This document shows, piece by piece, positions 11,175 to 22,325 of a stretch of 64,000 nucleotides of DNA; the stretch's first letter is position 1; every line of letters starts with the position of its first letter. Position numbers and translations under genes: made by a program. The stretch is from positions 1 through 64,000 of the forward strand of contig JADQAV010000027.1 in the NCBI GenBank assembly GCA_019775845.1, given 5' to 3'. Origin of the DNA: Myrmaecium sp. VS I D KN 1 (Eukaryota > Ascomycota > Dothideomycetes > Valsariales > Valsariaceae). The notes below the pieces were generated by a model. It saw only the letters and a list, made by a program, of their open reading frames with translations, did not search any database and was not told the DNA's origin.

Positions 11175-11225
11175 GAGAATTCCGGCCCCCCTTTCGCCAC
11201 CCTGTCAGCGTCGAGCAGCACGCCG

Positions 11226-11478
11226 TTGATTCTTTGTTGCTTGTGCCCTCCTTTCACTTCCCTTCGATTCTTCCCGCCGTCCCCGAGCGGTCATCGTTTG
11301 CGTGTTCTGTTTGGACCTTTGAAGACGAACGTTGTCATTTGGGCAAGCCGATCCGATCCGTGCAGTCGAACTGGAGGTCGCAACCTCAGGCCAGCCTTTC
11401 CGCCTTGCATTACCTCCTCTCGCGCCAAGCCAACGCCTCAGGCAAGCACAGGATCACGGACGACGACAAAACGACAAG
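11226..11478 (+). promoter_or_regulatory. 5' leader with overlapping upstream ORFs
   Basis: Upstream ATGs occur at 11226 and 11234, and again at 11332. The ORF from 11226 runs to 11648, past the main start at 11479. The ORF from 11234 stays open until 12235 and shares the frame of bZIP exon 2, so it could also serve as an alternative unspliced N-terminus. The ATG at 11332 is in frame with 11479. Upstream ORFs are a known control device of fungal bZIP genes such as GCN4/cpc-1. Here it is inference. Confidence 0.4.
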
Positions 11479-13135
11479 ATGGAGATGGGCATCACTTCGA
11501 CCTCCGCCGCTGGGATCCCACTCCTTTCGAGCGCCACCCTTCCGCCACACCAGCACCAGGGACACCAACAGCAGTTCGCGACTCCATCGGATCCTTCTTG
11601 CAACCCTTTCAGCCCGTCACATTACATCGTATGTCCGCAGTACCCTGACCCTCCTCGACTGTCTATTGCTAAGCACAGAGACTAACCCGACCCGCGAACA
11701 GCAGCCGCTCTATTCACACTCCAGGCCGTACGCTCTACCAACGTGCCATGTGTTCCAGGATGATCGGTTTCCGACCGTCGAATGTGAGAATGCTTATGGA
11801 CAGCAACATCAACAGCAACAGCAGTTGTACTCGCAGCAGCAGCGGCAGCAGCAGCATGTTTCCCCTTCTCAGTCCACTGCGTGCTCTCCAGCAACACAGG
11901 CAGTCACTCCTAGGAAGAAGCGTCCATCGCGCTCATCATTTTCTTCTGCTTCTGCTTCTTCTTCTTCTTCATCCTCCTCGTCTACTCCACGTCAATCTCC
12001 CAGCTTGAGCCGAAAGTCCTCGATGGCCAGTGTCAAGGAAGAAGAGGGAGAGGAAGCCTCAGACGACGGCAGGAACCACGCTTCTGCCTCAAGACCCGGC
12101 CGCACCAACGAAGACGGCGCAGGAAAAGATCGAAACGACAGCAAAGAGAAACCACCGCAGCTGAGTCCCGAAGAGCAAGAAGCAAAGCAAAAACGCGCCA
12201 AAATCCGCCGGCGAGCCCAGAATCGAATCGCGTAAGACAAAGAGCACAACAAACCCCCCCCCCCAAAGAAAGGCCCACGCCATTACTAACTAGAATCTCC
12301 CCACAGCCAAAAAGCCTTCCGCGAACGCAAAGAGCGCTACGCAAAGGACCTCGAGAAGCGAATCCGCACCCTCGAAGCCGCCAACGACACGCTGACAGAG
12401 GAGCTCCGGCGAGCACGCGCCGAGACCACGATGCTGCGGGCGCGCCAGCTCGCAGCCGTCACTGGCGGCAGCCTGCCCACGCCGGCTGCGAGCGAGCTGC
12501 CCAGTCCGCGTACGCCCAGGGGGTGCGGCGGCGCCGCCACGGCGACGACGGGATGGTTCGTACCCCCGACGCCGGGCTCGTGCTCGACATCCACTTCGAC
12601 CTCGACCTCTACGGTCCCGAGTCTGCGGCATCAGAGCTCGAGTGGGAGTTTGAGCGGGATGAGTTTGGCGAGTAGCGTGCCGGCGAGTCCGCTGCTGGTG
12701 AAGGGGGAGGAGGAGGGAGGCAGGAATGGGCATGGTGGTGGTGGGGGCATGCATCAGCATCAGCAGATCTGGGAGCTGGCGCAGCGACATCCGCTGGTGG
12801 TGGCTGGGCTGGCGGAGGCGGAGGCGGTGTTTCGCAGTTTTGTGGCGGGGGAACAGGGGCAGGGGGGGATGAAGAGCCGGCGGGCGTCGGAGACGATGTC
12901 GGTTGGAGTGGGTCGGGGGGAGTACGGAGGAGGGTATGATGGGTATGATGGATATGGTAATGGTAGCAGTGGGAGTGGTGGGCTGATGATGAGAATGATG
13001 ATGATGCAGCAGGGCATGCAGGGGATGCCGGGGACGGAGGGGATGGAGCAGCAGCGGCAGCAGCAGCAGCAGCATCAACAGGGTGTGCAAGGGTTAGGGT
13101 TAGGCTTCGGGCTGGCACCGAGCCCGTTGGCGTGA
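11479..13135 (+). CDS. AP-1 (Yap)-type bZIP transcription factor
   Basis: Three exons, 11479-11628, 11702-12231 and 12307-13135, give 502 residues. The intron inside the basic region joins to read RRAQNRIAQKAFRERKER. This carries the NxxxQxxFR signature of fungal AP-1/Yap factors (N, Q and F-R as in Yap1/Pap1), followed by a leucine-zipper-like stretch (LEKRIRTLEAANDTLTEEL). Before it come a Gln-rich tract (CAR codons near 11800-11860) and a Ser tract. After it is a Gly/Met/Gln-rich tail ending in GLGLGFGLAPSPLA. The tail lacks the Cys-rich domain that makes Yap1 a redox sensor, so this is not a Yap1 orthologue by that test. Intron 1 has GTATGT, GACTAACC and CAG signals, which supports the 11479 start over 11234. 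The exact N-terminus is less certain than the bZIP. Confidence 0.85.
13091..13104 (+). repeat. Telomere-like motif inside bZIP coding sequence
   Basis: GGGTTAGGGTTAGG encodes part of the GLGLG tail. It may be coincidence of Gly/Leu codons. Confidence 0.4.
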
Positions 13136-16100
13136 ACGGCGGAGGGTGGAGGTAATCTTTTTCCTTTCGGTCATCTTTTCTTCAACCTTCTCCTGAACGC
13201 GTAGAGCTACTCTAATCATACGTCTTCGTTCTTCACTTTTCTTTCCCTATCCTAGCCCTCTTCATACAGTGAATGTCTTTTTTTACGCAAAGTCCCTTGT
13301 GATGCTGATTGGGAAGAGAGGATACGTCTAGAAATCACCTACGCGCGAGCTTGAATTCACGTGCAACTAGTCTTCTCCTTTCCTAGCCTCGTCTCACCTG
13401 CGCACTTGGACTTGCCACGTAGCTAGCCAGCTCTGTAGCCTGCAGCCTGCAAGCTGCAAGCTGGAACCTGCAACCTGTAGCCTGTAACCTGCATCCCCAT
13501 ACATTGCGGTGAACATATCGGTGTACACGTTTCACTCTCTACCACTCGTTGCAGGTCTCTCGCAGCAAACCTGCATTAGCAGCAGCAGCAGCCCTCCTTG
13601 TTTCTCGTCTCAACCAACAGTTCAAGAAGTATATAATCCGTCCTCCCTTGTGTTCTTCCAGCAGGAAGCTTGGGCTCAGGGCTGTGAGAAAAGTAAGTTT
13701 TTGCCGTGCCAGGAGGCGATCCGTAGGTGATTGATTAACTAATGGTCGATAGTTTACCCCAGACTACTCCGTCATCCTCCTCGCGGGCGGGAGCGGACTA
13801 AGCACTTTCATCAACCTGCCGGTTGGTTTGTGGCACGATACTCCCTTCCCCCTTCCGGCCAACGCTGGCCTTGGGCACGTGAAAGCATTGACCCTCAGGA
13901 CTTCGACCGCTTGTTTGCGACGCTCTGGAGGCATCCTCCGCTCTCTATTATCTCCTCTCCATCCACTACGCTAGACTCAGGATCAACGATACGAAGACCC
14001 GGCCCATCAACCTAGGACAATCCTCCGCTGACAGAGAATGAGGCCATCGATCATCGCCTGAGCAAGCTCCTCCTCCCTGTACCACCGCGGATCCATTAGT
14101 TGATCGCGGGCTACGGGTATCTGCTTCCTCATCCCGTTCCAGGGGGATTCGTGTATCCATGGGTCTTCTCGAGGACGACAAGTCAAAGCAGCACATCCAC
14201 CCAGGAGAATCCGAAAGAAAAAGAGTGGTCGATGATCTACAAAAGCGCCGTGTCTGAATCATCTCGACGTAAGTCAAAGATGAGCAAAACACAATGGCAC
14301 ACTCAGCATTCTAGAGCTACCACCGGACCGGTACTCTTCATCATCATCAGCCAACCTGCGGCGATCAACTCAAATTCCTCCAGGATGCCTGTCTACTACC
14401 AGACGGAGACTTCCACTAAGTACGTCGATAGGCCTCTCGACTCCCAATCCACGCTTCACCCCCGTCGCGCTGATTCATCCCTCTTCTTTCCATCCATCAC
14501 CGATAACACGCCGGCCAATCCACCCTAACCAGTCAAGCTGCCAGCCATCAGGGCCCCCCTGCCGATGAGCAGCAAAGAAAGACGTTACGCTTCTTCGCCA
14601 CGCGCCGTAGCAGAGCCTTCGGGACCCAGTCAAACATGGCCCCCGGCCTGGACGATAGCGGATGCCCTCCCGTCCTACCACCCCACCCTCCCGCCGGCAC
14701 AGGCGTGACCTGCCGAACCTTACCGCGACCGAGGGGCTCCAAAGTTAGCGCGTCCTATTCCCTTTTTCGTCCTCCCTCCGCTGCGGGACACCTTCTTAGG
14801 TTTCCTCTGTGGGGCTTTGGGTGGAGTGAAGAAGGGAGAGGAAGACGACTCAATGATAGCCGGAAGACGAAGAACATCAGGCGATAGTGAGCTCCACCGG
14901 AGAACGAAAAGAATCATGGGATGCGAGATCCGCGGCGCGCTGGCCCAGGTAGGCAGGTAGGCAGGCGGAGGGTACCTGCAGCAAGAATAATGTGCCATGC
15001 ATGTATGCGGCAACGGCTGTCCGCCGCTGCAGCCGGCGCGTGTACTACTGCAGGTCTATCATCAGCGAGGCCCGGCCCTGGTTGGTGTACGGATACTCAA
15101 ACCGACTGATACGCAGAGAGGCGGCGCATGTTTGTTGGCTTCTTCCCCTATGCAGTGGGAAGTCCGAGTCAAACATCCGCTTCCGCTATTGTCTCGTATG
15201 CCGACGCTTCTTTGGCTGGTGGATACATACCGAATCAGACCAAGAGGGCAAGCCGGGGAAGACAGAGAGAACGGGGGAGAAAGGCGTGAGGGCATCTAGC
15301 TCACATCGCTAGCACGGCACTCGCGGTTATTGCGGCGTCTTCCAAATTCGCAGGCCTCATTCCCTCTCCCGCCTCCTCCTTCGAAGCTATGCGTTCTTCA
15401 CGGCCCCATCGCCGCCACATGGATTCCACCCACCAACCACCCGCTTCCCGTTGCGGTGTGCGTGCGTGTCAGCGTGCAGCATGCAGGAGGGGGAGGCGCA
15501 TTCCGATGCAGGTACATCCGGCGCGTGGAGCTTGCAGTAGTAGCCGGAGTAACAGTAGCAGCAGCCCGTCATGTCCCAATCTCGTCTATGCAGGTCGGGA
15601 ACAGGAGCAGTCTGCATGTTGCTACGGATTGGGAACTGCCCGACTGCTTCTTCGTGGCAGCGGCGCAGGCACGGAGAGGGATGACGGAGCGGAGCAGAGC
15701 CCGGTAGCTAGCGATCAGCTTGGATGAGCAGAGAGGGTCGTCGTCCCTGCCATCGTTCCGCTCGACTTTTTCTCCACGCATCGTGATGCAGCCATGGCAT
15801 GGCTCCCGAAGACGACGAAAAGAACGAGACTGAAGGGTCTCAGGACAGCTCGAGCGCGCACTCTCACGCTGTCTTTCTGAATCCCCACATACCTTTCTCA
15901 AGGCCCGAGGCGAATTATCTGGTACACAACTGCTCTGTATCCTATACTGAGGTCGCGGAGGCATAGCCGGGTGGCTGGACAAGCGGTGAGCAGCAGTGCG
16001 CAACGTTGCGCCCATCCGAGGAGAAGAGGTCCAACCCCCCTGTCGGCCTAGGCCGTGCATGGGGACAATGTGTACCTTGCGTTATGTGGAGCCCGAGGTT

Positions 16101-16569
16101 GGAGGCCATGGGAGAAGAACTTCGTGCTCACCTCAAGCATCCCAGGTTGCGGATAGGGTTGCTCTCCAATCCGCTTACTTCATCTGTATCCCTCAGCCAT
16201 CAAGAGTCGCCCGGCCGTGTAAGCTGGTCTGTAAGAATCCGAATCAAGACAGACATGTAGTGTGGGGATCGACCGTCAGGAAGACAGCGACCGAGCGAAT
16301 AAGGCCCCGGACCATCATCCCCCCCTGGCTCGCGTGGGCCCGCCGGCCAAGTCGACCCGAAAATCCCCGGGGCACGCCGTGCACATGCCCCCATGGCATT
16401 TTGACAGCGGAGACGCTGCGGATGTAGATGTAGATACGGATATTGACGGTAGTAATTCCGACGACGGGCGCTACATACCTGAACGAGGTTGGACGCCCGG
16501 GCGGCAGCAGGAGGTGCAGAACGCACTGATGACGACTCTAATCTAGGGTGCGGGCGTGCACTTACTCGA
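13136..16569. other. Intergenic, no convincing gene
   Basis: This is 3.4 kb of mixed composition. ORFs of 60-163 codons occur on both strands, the longest at 15569-16060 minus, but none shows a domain, a coherent composition or splice-linked continuation. A small run of CTGCAA/CTGTAAC-type units lies at 13438-13495. The stretch may include untranslated parts of transcripts that cannot be seen here. Confidence 0.45.
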
Positions 16570-17560
16570 CTCTTCGGCTCGGGTTACTAGAGGGTTTATC
16601 TTATAAATCAGACTCCCCTTTGCCGATAGTAGTATTCTGCAGATACTTGACCCTATCTAGCAGAAAACTAAATACTATTATAGGGGCGTCTAAGAGTAAA
16701 TAGTCGCAGTTTTAGTAGTACTTAAATAACTAAGATGCTTTTTCTAAAGCTCTTAGGCGTCTTATATTAGGCCTAATATCTTATTTAAAGCGATTATAGA
16801 TGTATTTAAATCTCTAGAATATAAAGTTTATATATATATAAGTTAAAAGAACCCGCAGGCTTAATTTAATATTAAAGTATCGGCTTAAAAATAAGGCGTT
16901 AATCTAGGTACTTTAATAACTTTTAAGATTTTAGTAAAGGAATAGCTAGCGACTATTTACCCTTAGATACTCGTATAGCTTTTACAGAAATTAGCTACTA
17001 GGGCCTACTTAGGGAAAGCGTAGCTATAAATTACTTATAGTACTTACTAGAAGGTCTAAGCTACTAAGATAACTAGAGGGTTAGGGTTAGAGTTAGTACT
17101 ACGGGAAATACTATCTCTCTCGGAGCTTATAAGAGTCTTTTCCGCTACTTCTTAGATCTAGTAACTAGTACTTAGCTACTAGATCGTACAGGACTATATA
17201 TACTACCTTTATATAGCCGGTAGTTAGCGTTACCTTATATATGTCTTTTTATAAGGGTAAAACAGCTTCGACAAAGTCCTTATATAATAGAAACCGGGAT
17301 CTTACAAACTGAACGCCAGCTGCAGGGAGATAGTATAGTTATAATTCCTCCTTGATTTCTAATTAGGATTGCGGGCAGATTAATAGCAGAACGTAATACT
17401 ATTACAGAAGTAGAGGCGTGAAGAGAAGCGCTGCTCGCTGGACTTTATTCTCCTCCCCTCTACCTAGTTATACAAACTCGCGACTGAAGTTAGCCTACCT
17501 AATATTCACGATCTCGCATCACGTAGGGATTAGCCGCGGAAGGCGGCGCCGAGGAAGAAG
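16570..17560. repeat. AT-rich RIP-like relic of an unknown repeat
   Basis: The stretch is dominated by TA steps (runs such as CTTAGATACTCGTATAGC) and has remarkably few CA and TG dinucleotides. That is the mark of RIP, which turns CpA into TpA on both strands of repeats. There are no ORFs of note until the far end. The source element cannot be named by eye. A short telomere-like GGGTTAGGGTTAG sits inside it at 17078-17090. Confidence 0.65.
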
Positions 17561-17927
17561 TCTACTTATCCGTCCCCTTCTTCCTCCTCTTCCTTTTCTT
17601 TTGCGGTAAGGTATCTATGCTGCTAACCATAGAGTGGGCGTCTTCAGGTTATGGGAGATGTTAGTCATGAAGAGCAGCTTAGCAGTTTGTTGCTTAAGCT
17701 TCTCAGACCTAGAAAGGCGATGAGAAGAGACAGGAAGCGCAGGGTGTTCCCTTCCGGAGTCTTGAAGTTATAATATTAGCTTTTGGATGAATGTTGCACT
17801 CCCTCATGACGATCTTTCGACTTAAGTATACACACATAAATCTATTTCTACATTTCATCTATACATGCACCCATTCTATTACACCCAACACCTTTCTACT
17901 CCCAAAAAAAAAAATCCCAAAAGCCAC
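17561..17927. other. 3' flank of the MFS gene
   Basis: No gene is seen. The composition returns to normal after the AT-rich relic. Confidence 0.4.
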
Positions 17928-19515
17928 CTACAGCTCCCCCCCCTCCAACTTCCGATCCAACGCCGCCTCCTTCATAAACGGACTGCGCTCGCGAATCGCG
18001 CGTCCCCAGACAACCAACACCACCGGCGCGCACGCCAACACCAGCGCCACAAACCCGAGCAAGCTACTCGCCCACCGCAACCCCAACGAGCCATACATGC
18101 TCTGCGCCGCGAGGGGCAAGAACGCCGCAAACGCATTCTCCCCCAGCGCCACCGCGCCCATCGCACTGCCCGCGTAGCGCGCATACGCATCGACCGAGTA
18201 ATCCGCAAACGCGATGATGACAACCGTGTTTCCCATGCCGACCATGGCCAGGCCAACCGCCGGCGCGATCCACGGCAGGGAAGCGTACGACGTCCACGCG
18301 TAGACGAACATGCCGCCCGCCATACCCAGGAAGCCAGCGGCAGCCGCGACGTACAGGCGCGCCTCCGGGATGGGGGTCCCAGGGACCTCCGTATTGCGGC
18401 GAGCGGAGCGAAAGTACAGGCGCGCGGAGAGGAGAGCGAGGGGGAAACCAAGCAGCTCGCCGACGACGACGGCGGCCTGGACGAAGCCGGCTTGGACGGG
18501 GGAGAAGCCGTGCAGGGCGGCGAAGACGAGCTCGACGGACTGGGTGAAGAGGTAGATGTTGCCGACGACGCAGCCGGCGAGGAGGGTGCAGACGAGGACG
18601 ACGGGCTCTGTGGCGAGCATGTAGAGCGGGCGTTTGAGGCTGGCGAGGAGGACGTGGCGGAGGGGGAGGCGCTGGCGGTCGAGGGGGCTGTAGGCGGGGA
18701 CGCCTTTGCGACGGCGTAGGCGGCGGGCGCGCTGGGCGAGCAAAACGTCCCCCCGGGTTTCTGGGAGGAGGAAGTAGTAGAGCGGGAAGAAGGCGGCGTA
18801 GCCGATGAGTTGGCAGTAGAAGAGCCAGCGCCAGGTGAGGCCGGCGTGGAGGATGGCGGCGCCGAGGATGGGGCCTGCGCTGGAGCCGGCGAGGTACAGG
18901 GTGATCCAGAGGGACATGGGGAGGGTGCGGGCGCGATCGCCCGGCCAGATATTGGCGATGACGCCCGAGGTCGAGTTCGCGAGCACGGAGACGAAGCCGC
19001 CGGAGAAGAAGCGGCTGACGACGAGGGTGGCGAAGTTGCGGGCGAGCGCTTGCGGGAGGAGGGAGAGCAGCAGCAGCGCGTAGGTGGCGAGGAAGAGTCG
19101 TCGGTAGCCGAAGTCTTCCATCAGGGGCAGCACGACAAAGGAGGCGACGCCGCCGCCCATGGCCCAGGATGTGACGGGCCAGTAGGAGTGCGGGAAGGCG
19201 GCGTCGCTGACGTGGAAGCGGGCGTTGATGGCGTCGTGGCCGACGGTCATGAGCGTGCCGTTCAGCATCGTCGTGAAGGTCGCGAAGAGAGCGACGGCGG
19301 TGATGACATGTTTGCGCCGGCGTGGCCAGTTATATGGGTTGCTCGGGTCGGATGGGCCCGTCCAGTCGACGATGTGAACGTCGTCTGGGGATGGGGATGG
19401 TGAGTTAGTATAGGGGAAGAGTTTGTGAATCCCAGCTGGGGACGAGGCAGGTTACTGTACCTGGGACATCCGGGCCCATACGGTCATCCGCAAGTGTCGT
19501 CGATGCAGCAACCAT
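17928..19515 (-). CDS. MFS transporter, DHA1 (12-TM) type
   Basis: Two exons on the minus strand, 19515-19461 and 19384-17928, give 503 residues. The 76-nt intron has a TACTAAC branch point and joins MGPDVP to DDVHIVDW. The start of the protein carries the DHA1 marker 'VDWTGPSDPSNPYNWPRRRK' that precedes the first membrane helix in many fungal drug and polyamine transporters. Later come 'SRFFSGGFVSVLANSTSGVI', 'YLAGSSAGPILGA' and 'WRWLFYCQ', which match the antiporter motif region. Hydrophobic segments repeat throughout, consistent with 12 helices, with a basic central loop (RARRLRRRKG). It should be an H+-driven exporter or facilitator in the plasma membrane. The substrate is unknown. The next gene upstream is another MFS gene on the same strand, of a different subfamily. 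Confidence 0.9.
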
Positions 19516-20252
19516 ATCCTTCTCCTCCTCTTCCTCCTATAAGTGAACGACACCGAAGAGTCTCAGGTAGAGAACGACAGTCGAAGTATCAGGGGCAGTA
19601 AATAGTAAAGCAGAAGCAGAAGATAGGAATAACCACATAGAACTTGAAGGAGAACAACTCCGATATAAAAGAAATCTCAAGCCCCCCTCCCCGCACTCAA
19701 CGCACCATTAACAAACGTAACAGAATTCCAACGACCGATGACTCTTTTCCTTTCCGCCCTCTGCGATGCCTGGAGTCACCCCGTAGAGAGTTTTTCCTCC
19801 CTCTTAGCGTCTCCACACCGTTTCGGTACCCTGCAAAACCCCCCTCGTAACTTTCCCCGAACAGGCAATTAAACGCGGAGAAACCCACATGACGTGACAC
19901 ATCGGAACCCCGCATATTACGGTAAATGTTGGGGTAAAAGGAAATGAAAAACCTGGGCTGGGGGGGATCGGTTTCGAGGGTTAGGGTTAGGGTTATATAT
20001 GGGGAAGTGAGACCACGTTAGTGTGCACTGAAGCAGTGCTTCTTCCAGTTCTTCTAATAGATGAACAATATGCTACGTTACTTAAGGAACTATAAAACGG
20101 ATGCAGGTACAGCCTAGACTATCACACTTATATAGATGTAATGCTTGAAGATGATCCTTGCAAACGTAGTTCATAGACCAATAACAACGAACTATAAGTA
20201 CCTCTACAATCTCAGTTCCCTCTCATATTCCTCTCCCTTCCCATACAACACA
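19516..20252. other. Intergenic between the two MFS genes
   Basis: No gene is seen. It holds the interstitial TTAGGG repeat listed separately and probably the promoter of the DHA1 gene. Confidence 0.45.
19978..19995 (+). repeat. Interstitial telomere repeat
   Basis: GGGTTAGGGTTAGGGTTA is three TTAGGG units about 20 kb inside the chromosome and 463 bp upstream of the MFS start codon. Such short motifs can be repair scars or binding sites for telomere-repeat proteins that also act at promoters. Confidence 0.8.
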
Positions 20253-22325
20253 TCACAACCTCTTCTCCCTAACCCCCCACCCGGCCGCCAACAGCGCGGT
20301 CGCCGAAAACACCACACTAACCCAATGCCCCCACGCAATCGCCTGCACATAAACAGCCACAACAACCCTGCGCATCTCGCCCTCCAACCCCCTCACAAAT
20401 CCCACATCCGCCAGCACGCGCTCAACAACCTCACGCTGGACCCCGCTGCCCACCAACCCCCTCCGAAGCCCCGTCTGCACCGCCGCCCCCGCGGCCGCCA
20501 GTCCCAGCACCGTGCCCAACCCCGCCGCCAGATACAGCGTCGCGCTGGCGATGGCGAGGTGGGGCCGGGCGACGGAGGCCGAGAGCGCGACGAAGGCGGC
20601 GGACTGGGCGATGCCGCAGGCGAGGCCGCCGGGAACGATGGCGAGCCAGTTGGTGAGCAGGCCGTGGCCCGACGGGTGGCCGTCCCAGAGGACGAGGAGG
20701 CTGAGGTAGCAGCTGAGCCCTAACGCGCCGGCGAGGATGAGGGGGGCGTGGTACCGGCCGGTGCGGCGGATCCAGTAGCCGGTGGCGATGCCGCCGGCGG
20801 CGTTGCCGACGACGGCGGGGAAGAGGTGGGCGCCGGCGGTTCCCGCGGAGGTATGGACGGAGGTGATTTGGAAGTACAGGGGTAAGGTGAACATCATGCC
20901 GAGCTGGGCGGCGACGGTGCAGAGCATGATGGCGAGGCAGGCGGGGACGGAGGCGGAGGTGAGGAGGAGGGAGGGGGGCAGGATGGGTTCGTGGGCCCAG
21001 CGGGTCTCGGTGAGGGCGAAGAGGGTGCCGAGGAGGAGGGAGGTGAGGAGGAGGAGGGGGATGGCTGGGTGCGTCCAGGGGAGGGTTTGGCCGCCGAGGG
21101 TGAGCGGGAGGGTGAAGGTGAGGATCGTGCTGGCGAGGAGGAAGCAGCCGGCGAGGTCGAGGCGGGAGAGTTTGGAGGCGGAGGAGCGGGAGGTCGGAGA
21201 AGAGGGGTCGGATGCGGATGCGGCGGCGGTGGCGGCGGGTCGGTCCGGGATAAGGAGCCAGGTGAGGATGGCGGCGAGGCCGATCAGAGGGACTTGGCCG
21301 GTGAAGGACCAGCGCCAGCCGATCGTGTCCGCCATGTACCCGCCGAGCGGGCCACCCAGGCTCCGGCCCATCGTCGCGAAGACGTTGACGTAGCTCCGCC
21401 ATGCGGCGACGGCGCGGAGGGGGACGAGGTCTGCGGCGAGGTACATTAGTCAGCGATGCGCTGTGAACCGTGGATATCTCTACCTCAACGCCGGAGGAGA
21501 ATGGAAGGAGATGCTTACCGGTGATTAAGATGGACACCAACGCCATCATGCCCGCTCCTCCCGCCCCGGAAATCGCCCGGCCGATGATGACCTGCGTTAG
21601 TGATGCACCCGCTCCGCTGGAAGAAAGTAATCAGTATCGGACCAACTCCAAGACTCCAAGATGCCAAACTCACCATCCCAACAAGCCCACCGCAAACAGC
21701 AGATACGCCACCAGCAGCACCGCTTTGCGGCCGTAGATATCACTCAGCTTACCATACTGTGCCTCACATCAGCTGTGAATCACAGAGAAACACCAATCCA
21801 AAAAAAAACACATACCAAAGGCTGCACCCCACACCCCGCCAACGAAAAAGCCGTCACAACCCAACTCGACTCCGCCAAGCGACCAAACTCCGACGCGATG
21901 ACGGGATGCGTCGCCAGGGCGATCGATCCATCCGCGTTTGCCACAAAGACACCTGCCATCCACCCCCAAAGGTCAGCCCTTCATCATCCATCCAGCAAGC
22001 CGCTTACGTTTCACATACCGATAAGCAAAACAGCAATAATCGTCAGCACGCCGCGTGAGCTGCTGGGAGCGTTGGTACCGGCTTCGAGGTCGGCGGAGGC
22101 GGCTTCTTTGGCGCTGGAGGAGGCGGGAGGGGAGGGGAGGGTGGCGTAGGCGCGTTCTTTGGGGGAGGAGGAGGAGGGGGGAAGGAGGGGTGTTGCTTCG
22201 TTGCTGTTGAGGTGTGGTAGGATGGCGTCGTCGTTGTTGTGCGCTTGGGTGGTGGCGGTGAAGAGGGCGAGGGATGCGGTGGAGGAGGGGGAGGAGGAGT
22301 GTGAGGAAAGGACGGAGACTCCCAT
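20253..22325 (-). CDS. MFS transporter, DHA2-like (Fnx/Vba or drug-resistance type)
   Basis: Five exons on the minus strand, 22325-22019, 21952-21816, 21756-21674, 21616-21519 and 21430-20253, give 600 residues. The joins are clear: VLLIG to VFVANADGSIALATHPVI, then GCGVQPL to YGKLSDIYGRK, then GLLG to the CGAGASLTQVIIGRAISGAG stretch, then LVSILIT to DLVPLRAVAAW. The YGKLSDIYGRK motif is MFS loop 2-3. 'GPLGGYMADTIGWRWSF' is the motif C region of antiporters. The long, 14-helix-like body and these motifs match fungal DHA2 proteins that move drugs, or basic amino acids into the vacuole. A Ser/Thr/Ala-rich cytosolic head of about 90 residues comes first, with an acidic dileucine-like stretch (NSNEATPLLPPS) that in related transporters directs vacuolar sorting. 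That last point is inference. Confidence 0.9.

Noticed and set aside
14385-14528. ATG with MPVYYQTETSTK as a possible small-protein start with an intron
   Set aside because: A donor-like GTACGT follows, but I could not find a convincing second exon.
15569-16060. A 163-codon minus-strand frame as a possible gene
   Set aside because: No domain, no splice-linked extension and an amino-acid composition like random GC-balanced DNA.
20431-21549. A 372-codon Arg/Pro-rich minus-strand frame
   Set aside because: It overlaps the DHA2 transporter in another frame; spliced exons of the transporter explain the region.
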